Shown here: one piece after another, positions 1 to 6,590 of the stretch
How positions within the stretch are numbered: the stretch's first letter is position 1
Layout of the letters: each line of letters begins with the position of its first letter
From: UBA1731 sp964567665
GTDB taxonomy: Bacteria > Verrucomicrobiota > Kiritimatiellia > RFP12 > UBA1067
NCBI GenBank assembly: GCA_964567665.1
Contig: CAZMNN010000065.1
Span: 1-8,342, forward strand
DNA: 8,342 nt
Direction: 5' to 3'
Translations under genes and position numbers: made by a program
The notes under the pieces: generated by a model
What the model was told of the DNA's origin: nothing
Seen by the model: the letters and a program-made list of their open reading frames with translations, nothing else
Database searches by the model: none

Positions 1-476
1 AGGCATGGTACCAGAAATTAACCGGCGAACATTGGTTCGTGGCGACGATGATGCTGGAATTCGCCATGCGCAACGGAGATGTCCTGCGCCTGAAGGAGGA
101 GAACTTCATCGAAAGGGATTCGCACCATTACCTCACATATACGCCACACAAAACGGAGTTGACATCCGGGCGGCACGTCTGCTGGCCGATCCACGATGAC
201 ATATGGATGAGGTTCGACGATTTCGGGGGGCTTCGCGGACTGGACGTCACCGACGAGACATTTGTCGACATCAACCGTTCGATGCGTTCCCTCGGATTTC
301 GCGGCAACAAGGCCGCATATGAACTCCGCAAGATATGCATTGACCACGTCTACCAGAAGTACGGAGCGGAAATCGCCGTTTCGCTCTCTGGCGACGACAT
401 CAAGACCATAACGAAATACTACGCCGATCCCGCACAGCCCAACATAGGCGCAACGCGGGTACTGGATCTGCTGTGA
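1..476 (+). CDS. Tyrosine recombinase (integrase family), C-terminal catalytic part, 5' end cut by the window
   Basis: The reading frame is open from the left edge (first whole codon at 3) to the TGA at 474-476, so the N-terminal DNA-binding part lies outside. Counting from the internal GTG at 39, the layout matches the catalytic domain of phage-type integrases, which cut and rejoin DNA through a tyrosine. The segment AMRNGDVLRLKEENF corresponds to box I with Arg11. Lys38 lies in the beta-hairpin (TPHKTE). YELRK holds the box II Arg97, and SGDDIKTITKYYAD carries the likely nucleophile Tyr128, ten residues after Gly118. Two usual histidines are changed: H of HxxR is Tyr94, and the H/W after Gly118 is Asp119. 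It may therefore be a divergent or weakened recombinase. The gene ends 14 bases before a strong terminator, and two tRNA genes follow, a common setting for integrated elements. No att repeats are visible. The family call is fairly sure; activity and the exact subfamily are not. Confidence 0.78.
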   Translation, partial: AWYQKLTGEHWFVATMMLEFAMRNGDVLRLKEENFIERDSHHYLTYTPHKTELTSGRHVCWPIHDDIWMRFDDFGGLRGLDVTDETFVDINRSMRSLGFRGNKAAYELRKICIDHVYQKYGAEIAVSLSGDDIKTITKYYADPAQPNIGATRVLDLL

Positions 477-490
477 TCCCATCGAACGAT

Positions 491-522
491 AGGGCTGAAT
501 TACGTTCAGCCCTCTTTGGTTT
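491..522 (+). terminator. Rho-independent terminator after the recombinase
   Basis: A perfect 9-bp stem, AGGGCTGAA (491-499) with TTCAGCCCT (505-513), closes a 5-base loop (TTACG) and is followed by the T-rich run CTTTGGTTT. It lies 14 bases after the recombinase stop and separates that gene from the tRNA unit. Confidence 0.85.
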
Positions 523-666
523 GAGCGCATATGCCGTTCATTACGATTTCGGGCAATGTGCTCAAAGGATCCGCCAGACACCCTCGCTGTAATCCGGAAT
601 CACGAAGTTCTTTCATCATCAGCCGCCTCCACAAAAGAAATTTTGGAAATCATGCAACAATTTCGC
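523..666. other. Spacer without a supportable gene
   Basis: Short open frames here have no Shine-Dalgarno site and no recognisable protein character. I see no repeat, no copy of a tRNA 3' end and no att-like core. Confidence 0.5.
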
Positions 667-695
667 TTGCATTCAAAGCCGCAATATGGTATCTT
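667..695 (+). promoter_or_regulatory. Putative sigma-70-like promoter for the tRNA pair
   Basis: TTGCAT (667-672) as -35 and TATCTT (690-695) as -10 are separated by exactly 17 bases. Transcription would start near 702, about 7 bases before tRNA-Leu. Neither box is a strong match (3/6 and 4/6), so the call rests on spacing and position. Confidence 0.45.
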
Positions 696-708
696 ACACC
701 CCTGTTTT

Positions 709-793
709 GCACCCGTGGTGAAATTGGCATACACGCTAGATTCAGGTTCTAGTGCCGCAAGGTGTGTGGGTTCAAATCCCACCGGGTGCACCA
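709..793 (+). tRNA. tRNA-Leu (anticodon CAG)
   Basis: The acceptor stem is GCACCCG (709-715) with CGGGTGC (783-789), discriminator A790 and an encoded CCA (791-793). The anticodon stem CTAGA/TCTAG (736-740, 748-752) closes the loop TTCAGGT, giving anticodon CAG at 743-745, which reads CUG. A long variable arm (753-765, with a GCC/GGT stem) makes it class II, as expected for leucine. The T arm is GTGGG-TTCAAAT-CCCAC (766-782). It is 85 nt including CCA and probably co-transcribed with the tRNA-Glu 11 bases downstream. Confidence 0.96.
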
Positions 794-804
794 AACAACT
801 GACT

Positions 805-879
805 GGCCCCATCGTCTATCGGCTAGGACACCTGGTTCTCATCCAGGTAAGAGGAGTTCGACTCTCCTTGGGGCTGCCA
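805..879 (+). tRNA. tRNA-Glu (anticodon CTC)
   Basis: The acceptor stem is GGCCCCA (805-811) with TGGGGCT (869-875, one G-U pair at the end), discriminator G876 and an encoded CCA (877-879). The anticodon stem CCTGG/CCAGG (831-835, 843-847) closes the loop TTCTCAT, giving CTC at 838-840, which reads GAG. The T arm contains GTTCGAC. It is 75 nt including CCA. Only 7 bases separate it from the next start codon, so tRNA and mRNA are probably on one transcript. Confidence 0.96.
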
Positions 880-886
880 TAGCGCA

Positions 887-2791
887 ATGAAAAAGATTTT
901 CCAGATTCTCTTCATACTGCTTGCGCTCACGGTCTTGTCCATCTTTCTGTTGTCCCGTCTTGAAGTGCGGTTGCCGGACGGCGTTCTGGAACGCATATCG
1001 GATGTCTGCTCTTCGTCCAACGCCGTTCTGCGCATAGAGTCGGCAAGCATCCGTTTCCCATGTGCAATCCGCATGGATGGCATAAGATTGTTCTGTGACG
1101 GAAAATCGGAGGCAAAGCCTTTTCTCTCCGCTGAACGCATAGACATCAAACTTTCGTTCTCCCGGTTGCCGTGGCGGATGGAAAACATTGTAAAGTCGGC
1201 AACGGTGACGGAGTTGAAGATGCCACGTCTTCCGGCCGGCTACTACATTCCCGATTCCGTAGAATTTCCGGGTTCACACGATTTCAACGAGACAAATGAA
1301 CCGCTTGAGCTTGAATTGCCGTCCTTTGCGCCGTTCGCCCTCACTTTGGTAAATCCAGACATCCTTGATCTCAGGGCCGAGCGCGTACATGTTGCACGTG
1401 TTTCATCCTCCAACGACATCCTGAGATTCAACGGTGTATGCGTCAAATTCCCAGATCGCGACGTGTCGATGGAAGTGACGGGTGACTGCGAACTGAACAT
1501 TCCGGAGCAGCGCGTCGCCGGAAGCGTCCATGGACAAGCCCGTCAGGCGAACATCCGTCCCATGCTTCAGGCATTGGACATCGCAAACAGCTATCAGTTC
1601 ATCGATGCGTTTACCGGTGTCACCGCCCCTGTGGATGCTGGATGCAGATTTGAGGTCAATCTCAGAAACTCAGATCTCAGAATCTTCCTCGACCTGCACC
1701 CCACAGGCGGCGCCTATCGCGAAGTTCCGCTTAAGACGGCGCAGGGGAATGTCGACATCCGCGTGTTTGTGCGCGGACACTGCCAGAACGCCCATATCAC
1801 CGTGGGGCCGATCGATGCGCGCATCGCCGATGGCACGTACATGAGAGGCTCTGTGTTCTACGAAAACACAAATGACGTCGGATTCGTCACATTTCGCAAC
1901 ATTCACTCAACGACCTCGCTCTCAAACGCGCTCGCCATCGCCGATGTGCTGAATGACGGCACGCTCGACTGTCTGCAGCCGGAGACAAATCCAGTCATGA
2001 CGCTTGACGGAACGCTTGCCGTTGATCCGAGACATGCTTCCACAAACCGCATCGACGGAACGATCGCCTTTGAAAAAGGCTCGTTCTTCGGCATCCCGCT
2101 CCGTGACGCATATACGGAATTCAGGCTTCGCGGGGACACAGTCTCTTTCCATGACGCAAAATCCAAGACGCGCCATGGCGGTGCAATCTCCGGCACAGGC
2201 GCAATCTCATTCCCCGGTTTTGATGAAAGCCGCGCCTCGTTCAAAGTGGCGATAAACGGACGCGACATTCCCGTAGAAGACGTCTCGGAGGTTTTCGGAA
2301 TGCAGACTTCCGACATGAAGGGCAGGGTGTCTGGGACTGTTGAATTAGAAGCGCCGCTTGCGTCAACCGGACTTCTCTCGCGCATCAACGGCAAGGCTTC
2401 CGTGAAGATATCTGACGGGCAAATCGCCCGCCTGAAGCTTTTTGCCGGACTGACAGACTATCTCGCCAAGACCGTGCCGGGCATATCCTCGCTGGTAGAC
2501 CAGTCAAATGCAGAATTGGACTGCGTAATAACAAACGGCGTGATCCGCACCGAAAAAGCCAGCGTATACGGCGACATCTTCAAGATTGAATGTACTGGCT
2601 CATATTCAATGCCGGACGACAATCTCGATTTCACGGCCCGCGTCCGGCTTTTCAGGAACGATTCGATAATCGGAAAGATAGCGAATCCGATCACATGGAC
2701 GTTTTCAAAGCTTCTGCTTGAGTTCAAGGTTTACGGCTCACTTGAAAATCCGCAGTGGAAATACATAACCGTTATTGACAGGCTGCTCTGA
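887..2791 (+). CDS. AsmA-like inner-membrane-anchored envelope protein
   Basis: This 634-residue protein starts MKK and has one N-terminal hydrophobic helix (about residues 5-24). A long, beta-rich, repetitive non-cytoplasmic region follows. The last 140 or so residues resemble the AsmA C-terminal domain: a 'GKASVKISDGQI' strand, 'AELDCVITNGVIRTEKASVYGD', and an ending 'KVYGSLENPQWKYI', close to the usual 'G-T-L-x-x-P' close of that family. AsmA/TamB/YhdP relatives are bridge-like periplasmic proteins tied to lipid transport and outer-membrane assembly; a similar role here is inference. The ATG at 887 keeps the membrane helix; later starts would remove it. There is no Shine-Dalgarno site in the 7 bases between the tRNA CCA and the ATG, so translation may be leaderless after tRNA processing. 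Its stop overlaps the next start as TGATG, which indicates coupling to rnhB. Confidence 0.8.
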   Translation: MKKIFQILFILLALTVLSIFLLSRLEVRLPDGVLERISDVCSSSNAVLRIESASIRFPCAIRMDGIRLFCDGKSEAKPFLSAERIDIKLSFSRLPWRMENIVKSATVTELKMPRLPAGYYIPDSVEFPGSHDFNETNEPLELELPSFAPFALTLVNPDILDLRAERVHVARVSSSNDILRFNGVCVKFPDRDVSMEVTGDCELNIPEQRVAGSVHGQARQANIRPMLQALDIANSYQFIDAFTGVTAPVDAGCRFEVNLRNSDLRIFLDLHPTGGAYREVPLKTAQGNVDIRVFVRGHCQNAHITVGPIDARIADGTYMRGSVFYENTNDVGFVTFRNIHSTTSLSNALAIADVLNDGTLDCLQPETNPVMTLDGTLAVDPRHASTNRIDGTIAFEKGSFFGIPLRDAYTEFRLRGDTVSFHDAKSKTRHGGAISGTGAISFPGFDESRASFKVAINGRDIPVEDVSEVFGMQTSDMKGRVSGTVELEAPLASTGLLSRINGKASVKISDGQIARLKLFAGLTDYLAKTVPGISSLVDQSNAELDCVITNGVIRTEKASVYGDIFKIECTGSYSMPDDNLDFTARVRLFRNDSIIGKIANPITWTFSKLLLEFKVYGSLENPQWKYITVIDRLL

Positions 2792-3426
2792 TGACGCTTG
2801 AACTTGAGAGGATGGCCGGCGACCCTGTGGCAGGAATAGACGAGGCGGGACGCGGCCCGCTTGCGGGTCCGGTGTTCGCCGCCGCGGTGCATCTGCCGCT
2901 CGCCGCCGCCGAAAGGCTTCTGCACGGAGAATGGGCGGATGTCAACGATTCAAAGAAGCTCACCGAAAAAAAGCGCACAATCCTTGCGGAGACAATCAAG
3001 GCAACGCCTGAGTGCATTTGGGCGATAGCCTCTGCAACGTCTGGCGAGATAGACAGGCTGAACATCCTCCGAGCAACGCATCTTGCAATGAAACGTGCGC
3101 ATGACATGGTGCTATCCGCCATGAATTTCGATGCGGCGACAATGCTGCATGTGCTTGTAGACGGGCTTCCTGTGCGGACGCTCCCTCACGCGACAAGCGT
3201 GATCAAAGGCGATTCCAGGTCAATGCTGATCGCGGCGGCATCCATCCTCGCCAAGACCGCACGTGATGCGTACTGCGTCGAAATGGAGGCGAAATATCCC
3301 GGATACGGCTTTGCCAAGCACAAAGGGTATCCAACTGCGGCGCACATCGCCGCCCTGCAGAGGCTTGGCCCGTGCAGCGAACACCGCCGGTCGTTTGGCC
3401 CGGTGTCCCAGCTTTCACTGTTTTGA
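2791..3426 (+). CDS. rnhB: Ribonuclease HII
   Basis: A 211-residue protein, normal length for RNase HII, the enzyme that nicks DNA 5' of single embedded ribonucleotides and cleaves RNA in RNA-DNA hybrids. The signature GIDEAGRGPLAGPV gives Asp17 and Glu18 and the GRG substrate loop (residues 20-22). NDSKKL (52-57) follows. LVDG gives Asp124, and KGDSRS gives Asp141. The 17-residue spacing of the last two matches the family's DEDD active site. Further conserved blocks are AAASILAKTARD and YPGYGFAKHKGYPTAAH, then SEHRRSFGPV near the end. The ATG at 2791 overlaps the AsmA-like stop by one base (TGATG), so it is probably translated by re-initiation. The enzyme is complete and looks active. It converges with the minus-strand gene, and I see no hairpin terminator in the 56-base gap. 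Confidence 0.97.
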   Translation: MTLELERMAGDPVAGIDEAGRGPLAGPVFAAAVHLPLAAAERLLHGEWADVNDSKKLTEKKRTILAETIKATPECIWAIASATSGEIDRLNILRATHLAMKRAHDMVLSAMNFDAATMLHVLVDGLPVRTLPHATSVIKGDSRSMLIAAASILAKTARDAYCVEMEAKYPGYGFAKHKGYPTAAHIAALQRLGPCSEHRRSFGPVSQLSLF

Positions 3427-3482
3427 CATATCGACTTCGCAGTGCCTTCCGGATCCGCGCAACTCATGCAAGGTCTTTCATG
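3427..3482. other. Convergent intergenic gap
   Basis: This 56-base gap lies between the rnhB stop and the stop of the minus-strand gene. It holds a short palindrome (CGGATCCG) but no stem with a T-run on either strand, so termination here is not explained by sequence. Confidence 0.5.
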
Positions 3483-4700
3483 TCAATCTGCGGCGGCGCT
3501 GGCAAGGCTGATGACGAAACCGCGTCCACGTTTAGAGAAATGTGCGCACACGTCATCGATGCCGAGCACCGCCGACCGCCCGGACTGTCCGGACGGTCTG
3601 ACGAACGACCATTTCAGCAAGAGCATGTCGCCCGGCAGCATCTCGACGCCGTCTATCGTCGCCGATAGCGGGGCTTCGCCGCCATGCGGTGCGGCATGAA
3701 CGCCACCGTCGCTGAACGGCGTATTGAACTGCAGATCCGATATTTCAAACCATGCGCCATCGCTGGCGATGTTCACGAGTTCGTTTGTGACGATGACGGA
3801 CAGGCGTATGCACTGCGAAGTCGTGTTTCCGAACCCCCATTGCGCGGCACGAAACGACAGGTTCGTGAGCGACACCTTGTCCGAAGTGTCGTTCGTGAAC
3901 GCAACGCCCCACACATATCCGTTCCCCGCCGCCGCGCAGGCGCCGAATGCGCATCCATTCGTGTACGCACTGGATGCGAGCCTGTAGATCCCGCCTGCCT
4001 GAGCCTTCCCGTCCGTCCTGGACAGCTTTTCAACAGGCTCCACTGTGTCATCGGACAACTTGAACGCCTGCCAGAACGGCAGTGTCGTCCCGTTGAGCCA
4101 TTGTGTGTCGGCATCAGAAAGCACTTCAAAGTTTTGCGAATATGCGAAACCGGAAAGCGATGAGATTGGCACGGCGTTCAGCACGGCTCTCGGCGGCGGA
4201 TTGGAGAGATCCGTCTCCGCGCCGGGCGACTGTATGCCTTGCAGGTCGTCAGCGCCCATCGCCGATACGCCGACAAACACGACCGCTCCATGCGGAAGAT
4301 TCTGAATGATGCACGAACTGGCGGTGGCGGCAGCGGAGATCTCCGCAACAGTGACCGGCACGGATTCTCCTGCGGAGTATCCTGAAAGGAGGGAAATTCG
4401 GTCGATGACGACTCTCGGAGATCTGTTGGTGAAGGAACACAGCAAAAGCCTATCACCGTCATTCAATCTGGGCAGACGCAACGTCAGTTCCTCCGGCTCC
4501 GCCGCACCGAGCGAGAACGAGGCGACACATACGAGACTGGTTTCGCCTCCAGAAACCCGCAACACCGGCATCATGTTGCCGTCACTGGCGCTGTACCGCC
4601 AGGCTCGCAGACGAAGATGCCAGTCACCCGCAGACAGGGGCGGCGTCAGTAGCGAACCGGCACGGGATTTCTCCGAGCCGCCGATGCGCACAGCACCGGC
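3483..4700 (-). CDS. Downstream open frame of the broken FN3/jelly-roll gene
   Basis: About 405 residues continue the jelly-roll pattern from AGAVRIGGSEKSRAGSL to the stop at 3485-3483. The same frame is open back to an ATG at 4868, but those extra residues are Arg/Gln/Pro-rich and only reflect the frame overlap. No credible Shine-Dalgarno or start is seen at 4700, so it is probably not made alone unless ribosomes shift frame. Confidence 0.55.
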   Translation of the reverse strand, partial: AGAVRIGGSEKSRAGSLLTPPLSAGDWHLRLRAWRYSASDGNMMPVLRVSGGETSLVCVASFSLGAAEPEELTLRLPRLNDGDRLLLCSFTNRSPRVVIDRISLLSGYSAGESVPVTVAEISAAATASSCIIQNLPHGAVVFVGVSAMGADDLQGIQSPGAETDLSNPPPRAVLNAVPISSLSGFAYSQNFEVLSDADTQWLNGTTLPFWQAFKLSDDTVEPVEKLSRTDGKAQAGGIYRLASSAYTNGCAFGACAAAGNGYVWGVAFTNDTSDKVSLTNLSFRAAQWGFGNTTSQCIRLSVIVTNELVNIASDGAWFEISDLQFNTPFSDGGVHAAPHGGEAPLSATIDGVEMLPGDMLLLKWSFVRPSGQSGRSAVLGIDDVCAHFSKRGRGFVISLASAAAD

Positions 4701-5415
4701 GGCTCGTGGACGGATATACGTACGTTCCGCATTCCCATCCTTCAATGTCTGCGTATGAGGAGTTGAACGTCTCGGTGTTGATTGCTGACGCACTTGTCGA
4801 ACCGGCGCCGGCATTTGAGAAGCCGTCGCACCACACTTCATTTCCGCTTGATGCGCCAACTGTCGCATTCGTCCATACGGTGATGCGATACGACGTCGCG
4901 CCGTCTACAGGATCCCATGATACTTCTACGGTATCTTCGGAGAATGCCACAGCGGAGATGTTCTGCGGCGCGGGCAGACGCGGATCCATCCATGTGGCTG
5001 AGAAAGACGTCAATTTCGCTTCCGAAGGCGCAATGCGGAACGAACGGATGCCGACATCCTCCGAGAGGCGCAGTGTGGCGCTTGTTGACGCGGCGCGTAG
5101 AGATGCAAGCGGTGTCCAAACGGTGCCGCCGCTGCTTGCGGAAACTTCTGCGAGTCCGTTGGATGACTGCGCAGAATAGGAGAACGAAATCTCCGAAACG
5201 GGATATGGATATTGAGGCGATGTCCACTCGCCGTTTGAAAGCGTCCAACCGTCAGGGGGTGCGTCGTTGACGAAGTCGGCCGTCTCAGTCATCGGAATTC
5301 CCGATGCCGTCAGCACCGCAAAAGATGCCAAAAGCACACAGGACAGTCTCGATCGACCGCCAGCTTTGGTTTGGGCTGTTTCAGTATGTGCCGTCGAAAT
5401 TTCGTCTGCCAACAT
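4624..5415 (-). CDS. Upstream open frame of the broken FN3/jelly-roll gene
   Basis: This frame would be translated from the real start: 263 residues ending at the stop at 4626-4624. Residues 1-237 fit the domain pattern (export signal, beta domain, FN3-like segment, start of jelly roll). After that the sequence becomes Arg/Cys-rich (TSRRCCAHRRLGE) and no longer resembles the fold, which marks the break. Confidence 0.6.
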   Translation of the reverse strand: MLADEISTAHTETAQTKAGGRSRLSCVLLASFAVLTASGIPMTETADFVNDAPPDGWTLSNGEWTSPQYPYPVSEISFSYSAQSSNGLAEVSASSGGTVWTPLASLRAASTSATLRLSEDVGIRSFRIAPSEAKLTSFSATWMDPRLPAPQNISAVAFSEDTVEVSWDPVDGATSYRITVWTNATVGASSGNEVWCDGFSNAGAGSTSASAINTETFNSSYADIEGWECGTYVYPSTSRRCCAHRRLGEIPCRFATDAAPVCG

Positions 5416-5450
5416 GATGCACCTCCCTTTACCTGTTGTAGAGTATAGCA
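5416..5450 (-). promoter_or_regulatory. Extended -10 promoter and Shine-Dalgarno site for the FN3/jelly-roll gene
   Basis: On the minus strand TG-C-TATACT (5450-5442) is an extended -10 element. No -35 box lies at the usual spacing, which fits the extended -10 type. The leader is about 20 bases. GGAGGTG (5426-5420) is a perfect anti-SD complement just before the ATG. An A/T-rich run (5475-5490) upstream could act as an UP-like element. Confidence 0.6.
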
Positions 5451-5514
5451 CAAACTTCCAATCCGTGCGCACCTTAGAAAAAAAACTACTCCCTTTTTCT
5501 TGTTTGCGATTTGC

Positions 5515-5543
5515 TTGTCGTTTCAGGACTGATGATGTATACT
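5515..5543 (+). promoter_or_regulatory. Sigma-70-like promoter of the three-gene operon
   Basis: TTGTCG (5515-5520) and TATACT (5538-5543) are separated by 17 bases. The match to consensus is 4/6 and 5/6. Transcription would start near 5550, giving a leader of about 75 bases. The -10 hexamer is the same as that of the divergent gene, and the two promoters flank one A/T-rich segment. Confidence 0.6.
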
Positions 5544-5574
5544 ACCGGCATTCTTTTTGGAGAGAGGTTTGTTC

Positions 5575-5658
5575 ATGTGGGAGTTCACTCTTGCGCTTGT
5601 CCAAAAAGATATGGAACATCTCAATCATGACATTCAAGGTAAAATACAGAACGCCTGA
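5575..5658 (+). CDS. Putative 27-codon leader peptide overlapping the operon's first start
   Basis: The frame ATG TGG GAG (5575) to TGA (5656-5658) encodes 27 residues, beginning MWEFTLALVQKD. It has the better ribosome site of the region: GGAGAGAGG (5559-5567), 7 bases before its ATG. The next gene's ATG at 5627 lies inside it in another frame and has no clear Shine-Dalgarno site. Translation of this frame could deliver or block ribosomes at 5627. The peptide has no recognised motif, and the coding claim rests only on the ribosome site and position. Confidence 0.35.
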   Translation: MWEFTLALVQKDMEHLNHDIQGKIQNA

Positions 5659-6589
5659 CGGTGCGACGGCAGAAAAGGTCATGGAGGCAAATGACCGAGG
5701 CGATTGCGTCGCAAAATGCAGGGGGCTGAATATTTCCCCCATTAACATCTCGCAAGGCTCCAGCGTCAAGGAGACAAAGCAAAACGCTCAAAACAGGCAT
5801 AAGCTTTCTCTTGTCTCGTCGGTTGCGATTGTGGCGGTCATCGGTGCTGCGTTTTGGTTCTTGCTGCCTCAAAAGAAAGATCCCGCAGAGAAGAAAGTCC
5901 CCCGGAGAACTCTGAAGACGGAGACAAAGACCGTGAAGCGATTGGCTGACGCTGCGCCGGCTGCGACCGTACCCGAACCTGAGAAGAAGCTTCCCAAATG
6001 GAAATATCCCATTGAGCGCACAAATGAACTCAATGAGGTCGAATTGAGAAAGTGGCGGGCGATGCATCGTCCGCCACCGGGATACACCAATACAACTTCG
6101 CTCACGGAGGCACCTCCCAGATATGCGATCTTCAAGCATCGAAGCGAGAACGAAATCGCCGCACTGCTTACGATGACACCCGGTGAAACGCTCGTCGGGA
6201 CGCCTACCTACACGAAGCGCTTCACGGACGATTTCCTGAAGTCGCTTGAAACGCCAATTGTTGTTTCCGAGGAAGATTCTCCAGAGGATGCCGAATTGAA
6301 ACTGGCGATGGTTGAGACAAAGATAGATCTCAAGGCTCGTCTCGATGCCGGCGAGGATCTCGGACAGATACTGCTCGACACCCGTCGGGAGTATCAGGAG
6401 CTTGCGCGGTACAAGATGATGCTTCAGCATGAGATTGCGGAGCTGAAGAAGAACCCGGATGCGACAATTCAGGACGTCGAAGATTTTGTCACGGCGGCCA
6501 ATCAGCTTTTGGAGCAAAAAGGCATTGCGCCGTTGAGGTTAAGCCCCATTTCAAAGCGTATGCTTTTGAGAAAGAAAGGAAGTAAATAA
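5627..6589 (+). CDS. Single-pass membrane protein with GspF-N-like head (paralogue 1 of the operon)
   Basis: A 320-residue protein of unknown function. Residues 1-42 (MTFKVKYRTPDG, then E16, A21, R24, A29 and a GLNISPINI strand) resemble the small N-terminal domain of GspF/PilC-type proteins (F-x-Y-+-x-x-D-G ... E-A ... L-R-x-x-G-I). There is no GspF membrane domain. A transmembrane helix spans about 60-80. A Lys/Pro-rich linker follows, then a tail with charged helical segments (about 225-300, containing RREYQELARYKMMLQHEIAEL). The whole length aligns with the third gene of the operon. The frame is open upstream of 5627; ATG 5627 is chosen because MTFKVKYRTPDG lines up residue for residue with MRYTYAYKTSDG of the paralogue. 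The TAA is one base before the next ATG. Orientation is inferred: head in the cytoplasm, tail outside the membrane. Confidence 0.75.
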   Translation: MTFKVKYRTPDGATAEKVMEANDRGDCVAKCRGLNISPINISQGSSVKETKQNAQNRHKLSLVSSVAIVAVIGAAFWFLLPQKKDPAEKKVPRRTLKTETKTVKRLADAAPAATVPEPEKKLPKWKYPIERTNELNEVELRKWRAMHRPPPGYTNTTSLTEAPPRYAIFKHRSENEIAALLTMTPGETLVGTPTYTKRFTDDFLKSLETPIVVSEEDSPEDAELKLAMVETKIDLKARLDAGEDLGQILLDTRREYQELARYKMMLQHEIAELKKNPDATIQDVEDFVTAANQLLEQKGIAPLRLSPISKRMLLRKKGSK

Positions 6590-6590
6590 G

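Larger units (their letters stand above)
3483..5415 (-). pseudogene. Secreted FN3/jelly-roll surface protein gene with a frameshift
   Basis: Read as one gene it would encode about 643 residues. It begins with a long n-region, then Arg21/Arg23 and a hydrophobic stretch (24-37), consistent with export. A small beta domain (about 50-140) follows, then an FN3-like segment starting LPAPQNISAVAF with SWDPVDGATSYRITV. Next comes a first jelly-roll-like unit (ETFNSSYADIEGW to LTPPLSAGDWHLRLRAW), then a second one that opens YSQNFEVL and closes LGIDDV. Such proteins are usually surface or extracellular binding proteins; the ligand is unknown. The frame is broken near 4701: dropping one C there joins the halves as YPSTS-AGAVRIGG, inside the first jelly roll. 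The span is 1933 bases, one more than a multiple of three. No C-terminal sorting signal is seen. The start at 5415 is set by GGAGGTG (5426-5420) with a 4-base gap to the ATG. A sequencing or assembly error remains possible. Confidence 0.72.

Noticed and set aside
18..581. Long minus-strand frame opposite the recombinase
   Set aside because: It mirrors the recombinase gene, which has clear family motifs on the plus strand, and it crosses the terminator hairpin.
477..880. att site for an element integrated in a tRNA gene
   Set aside because: No part of either tRNA 3' end is repeated elsewhere in the window, and the recombinase lies on the 5' side of the tRNAs.
556..882. Open frame running through both tRNA genes
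   Set aside because: It covers two complete tRNAs with intact cloverleaf pairing; it is not a protein gene.
3684..4163. Plus-strand frame opposite the jelly-roll gene
   Set aside because: It is Arg/Cys-rich without motifs and has no ribosome site. The minus strand carries a recognisable domain here.
4690..4720. Programmed ribosomal frameshift as the cause of the broken frame
   Set aside because: No X-XXY-YYZ heptamer, internal Shine-Dalgarno or obvious stimulatory stem is visible at the join; a simple one-base insertion explains it.
5267..5626. A longer plus-strand start for the first operon gene, reaching back to 5267
   Set aside because: It would run through both promoters and into the divergent gene, and the extra residues have no protein character. 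The paralogue alignment fixes the start at 5627.
5621..6517. Long minus-strand frame (298 codons) opposite the first operon gene
   Set aside because: The composition is Arg/Cys/Leu-rich with no domain pattern, and the plus-strand frame has a paralogue in the same window.
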